Source: Methanosarcina siciliae T4/M (lineage in GTDB: Archaea > Halobacteriota > Methanosarcinia > Methanosarcinales > Methanosarcinaceae). From it: a DNA stretch of 64,000 bases. Each line of letters opens with the position of its first letter. Within the stretch, counting starts at the first letter, position 1. Location of the stretch: NCBI RefSeq assembly GCF_000970085.1, contig NZ_CP009506.1, forward strand, positions 3,224,001 through 3,288,000. The letters are read 5' to 3'. A program made the translations under genes and the position numbers. The notes under the pieces are model-generated. The model did not search any database, had not been told where the DNA came from, and worked only from the letters and a program-made list of their open reading frames with translations. This document shows positions 62,472 through 64,000 of this stretch, one piece after another.

Positions 62472-62952
62472 CCAGTTTTCTTCGGATTCGCATTTGCTCT
62501 GAATAACGTTAATGTTATAACCCCCCGCCTTTAAGTGCCTGGACTTAAGCGCCCTGTCTTAAATGATTACTCTGCTCTTTCTCATCCCATTCCCAATATT
62601 TTGAGTTTGCTGTCTAAAGTTCCGGGTTGGCAGAGTTCATTTTTATGAAATCCCTTCCGATAATCACATGTATGATAAGGTTATTGACATATTAATATTT
62701 TGGAAATATTTTTAAAGAAAATTAGATAAGTTGATGTGATGTCTGATGCCATTATCAATTTTTTCTGAACATGAGTATATAAAAGACACGTTGTTAGGAG
62801 TATGAAGACATGCCAGCAACTGCAACCAGTCATCAAAAAAGTTTACGAATGTACTGACCATCACGTAAAAACATAAATCCACCACATGAAAATAATAAAT
62901 ATTACTTCGCTTTTTGTTTAAGCGGATTTCTTTTACGGAGGATCGTAAACTT
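62472..62952. other. Spacer between kinase gene and small plus-strand gene
   Basis: About 480 bp of AT-rich sequence, divergent between the two genes. An 87-codon minus frame at 62712-62975 has no supporting signal. No gene or RNA can be supported. Confidence 0.4.
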
Positions 62953-63138
62953 ATGGAGGACTTTAACCAGCTCAAAAGGAAACTCGATGCAATGAGTGTA
63001 CCGGAACTTTACGAGTATGCAAGAGAAAAATATCCCGAAAACGAGGCCCTTGCACTCGGGTCAAAAAAGATAGTTATCAGGAAAATCCTGAACTTCGAAA
63101 GAAACCGGCTGAATGAACTGGAAATGGCCTATCGGTGA
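62953..63138 (+). CDS. Small helical protein of unknown function
   Basis: The product is 61 aa from ATG 62953, with TACGGAGGAT upstream. It is charged and fully helical in character ('MEDFNQLKRKLDAMSVPELY', 'IVIRKILNFERNRLNELEMA'). No Cys or membrane segment. A longer frame from TTG 62914 runs through the ribosome site and is unlikely. The composition suggests a small nucleic-acid- or protein-binding helix bundle; this is a guess. Confidence 0.6.
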   Translation: MEDFNQLKRKLDAMSVPELYEYAREKYPENEALALGSKKIVIRKILNFERNRLNELEMAYR

Positions 63139-63311
63139 CGCTTATACTCACATATCCCCATTCTATTAAACGTCCTGCGCCTTTGAAAATCACATTTAAA
63201 ATGAAGACATAATGCAGCTATTGGTGTTGCACGGGCCAGAGACCCTATTGTTTTCATCGGAAGGTTAGTCCACCTGAGTGAAACATTCGTATTACACTGG
63301 ACATCATTCCC

Positions 63312-64000
63312 TTAAAAAAGGGTCTTTAGAAATGTTCCGAAGGCTTTCATGAGCCTGAGGGAGTTTCCTGAAAATATCAGTTTCCTCATAAGAACAGAGG
63401 GGTGATCCATGTCCCCGTACTCCGTGATCGTATTTAGAATGGAGGGGGTGTTTAACGAGCCTATGAGTTCGTTCAACTGGTTGTCTTCCAGCTTTCCCAT
63501 GTAATCATGGATTTTCATGCCTATTTCGAGCTCTCTTGCCAGGCCCTTCCGCCAGAGCCGGTCGTATTCCGAGAGCCTGCGGGCAGAGTTGTCTCCCTCA
63601 AGGGCTGCTTCAGCTGCAATTTTTCCGGCAATTTTTGCTGCGAAAGCCCCGGTATATACGCCGCCTCCGGACGTTGGTTTAGCCTGCCCGGCGGCATCTC
63701 CTGCAAGCAGGATGCCATCAGAAAAGGTTCTTCCCTGAGGGCCGACGGGAATCCCTCCCAAAACAAAATCCAACATGCCTCCTGAGTACCTTGCTTTTAT
63801 GTGAGGGTTTGAACACAGGAGTTTTTCAAGATAGAAAAGCGGAGAGTTTTCTCCAGGCCCGCTTTTGCAGGCGAGTACAGGATCAAGCGCAAGCCCTATT
63901 CGTGAGACTTTTTCGTTAAGAGGTACGGTCCAGGCAAATAGCCCGGGGGCCGAAGAGCCCGGGAACAGTTCAACAAAGTCGCTGTCATCCGAGGCATAGG
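63312..64000 (-). CDS. Geranylgeranyl reductase family protein, 5' end beyond window
   Basis: The minus frame is open from the window edge to TAA at 63312-63314, about 229 codons seen. 'GRTFSDGILLAGDAAGQAKP', followed by a Gly-rich helix start and 'TGAFAAKIAGKIAAEAAL', is the second FAD-binding motif of geranylgeranyl reductases; further up 'FAWTVPLNEKVSRIGLALD' and 'RYSGGMLDFVLGGIPVG' fit the substrate domain. The family saturates the isoprenoid chains of archaeal lipids or reduces related prenyl compounds. The FAD GxGxxG start lies outside the window. The last 30 residues carry a hydrophobic helix. Confidence 0.88.
   Translation of the reverse strand, partial: YASDDSDFVELFPGSSAPGLFAWTVPLNEKVSRIGLALDPVLACKSGPGENSPLFYLEKLLCSNPHIKARYSGGMLDFVLGGIPVGPQGRTFSDGILLAGDAAGQAKPTSGGGVYTGAFAAKIAGKIAAEAALEGDNSARRLSEYDRLWRKGLARELEIGMKIHDYMGKLEDNQLNELIGSLNTPSILNTITEYGDMDHPSVLMRKLIFSGNSLRLMKAFGTFLKTLF

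Overview
The window is chromosomal DNA of a methanogenic archaeon of the genus Methanosarcina. The evidence is an HdrA-MvhD fusion next to a polyferredoxin, formylmethanofuran dehydrogenase subunits, GatE, a protoglobin very like the one I remember from M. acetivorans, a sulfide-type Thi4, PGF-CTERM surface proteins, AT-rich spacers, and TATA plus Shine-Dalgarno signals. Recalled substitutions in the protoglobin suggest a close relative of M. acetivorans rather than that reference strain. This is from memory, not from an alignment.

Layout. 0-3 kb: a Hjc-like nuclease, then a P-loop ATPase joined exactly to an MscS channel gene. 3-8.6 kb: a minus-strand operon of four secreted surface proteins. 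9.4-20.6 kb: scattered small genes, a radical SAM protein, tRNA-His, thi4, a META-domain lipoprotein, a small operon with a TIR/zinc-ribbon protein, and one of two palindromic repeat elements. 21-27.6 kb: a phosphatidylserine decarboxylase-like gene, a serine carboxypeptidase gene cut by TAA, an aminotransferase/aldehyde dehydrogenase pair, and a receiver-only response regulator beside a 14-bp tandem array. 28-35 kb: gatE, a very large orphan, a DUF2284 protein and a universal stress protein.

35-48.6 kb is the redox core. It holds polyferredoxin and HdrA (hdrA2 type), a ferredoxin-thioredoxin reductase-like protein, a duplicated zinc-ribbon/winged-helix regulator flanking an AhpD-like protein, an iron-sulfur protein with fwdB- and fwdD-like genes, a ZIP transporter, a Dps-like ferritin and protoglobin. 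Together they suggest electron transfer, thiol redox control and handling of oxygen and metals. The FwdB-like protein lacks the Cys-His pair at its metal site, so its role is open.

48.6-55.6 kb is decaying or fast-evolving: a methyltransferase with no ordinary start codon, a wrecked PKD/PGF-CTERM gene, several tandem arrays and two NosD-type beta-helix surface proteins. 56-64 kb: a histone deacetylase family gene overlapping a hydantoinase/oxoprolinase gene, a soluble multi-PAS histidine kinase, a small gene, and the end of a geranylgeranyl reductase that runs off the window.

Most notable: four genes whose Shine-Dalgarno sits 6-7 nt before ATT, ATA or ATC instead of ATG; the FwdB-like protein without its metal ligands; the S10 peptidase with a complete catalytic triad but one in-frame TAA; two palindromic intergenic elements with the same fold but different stem sequences; and a junction where two 5'-truncated gene remnants diverge.
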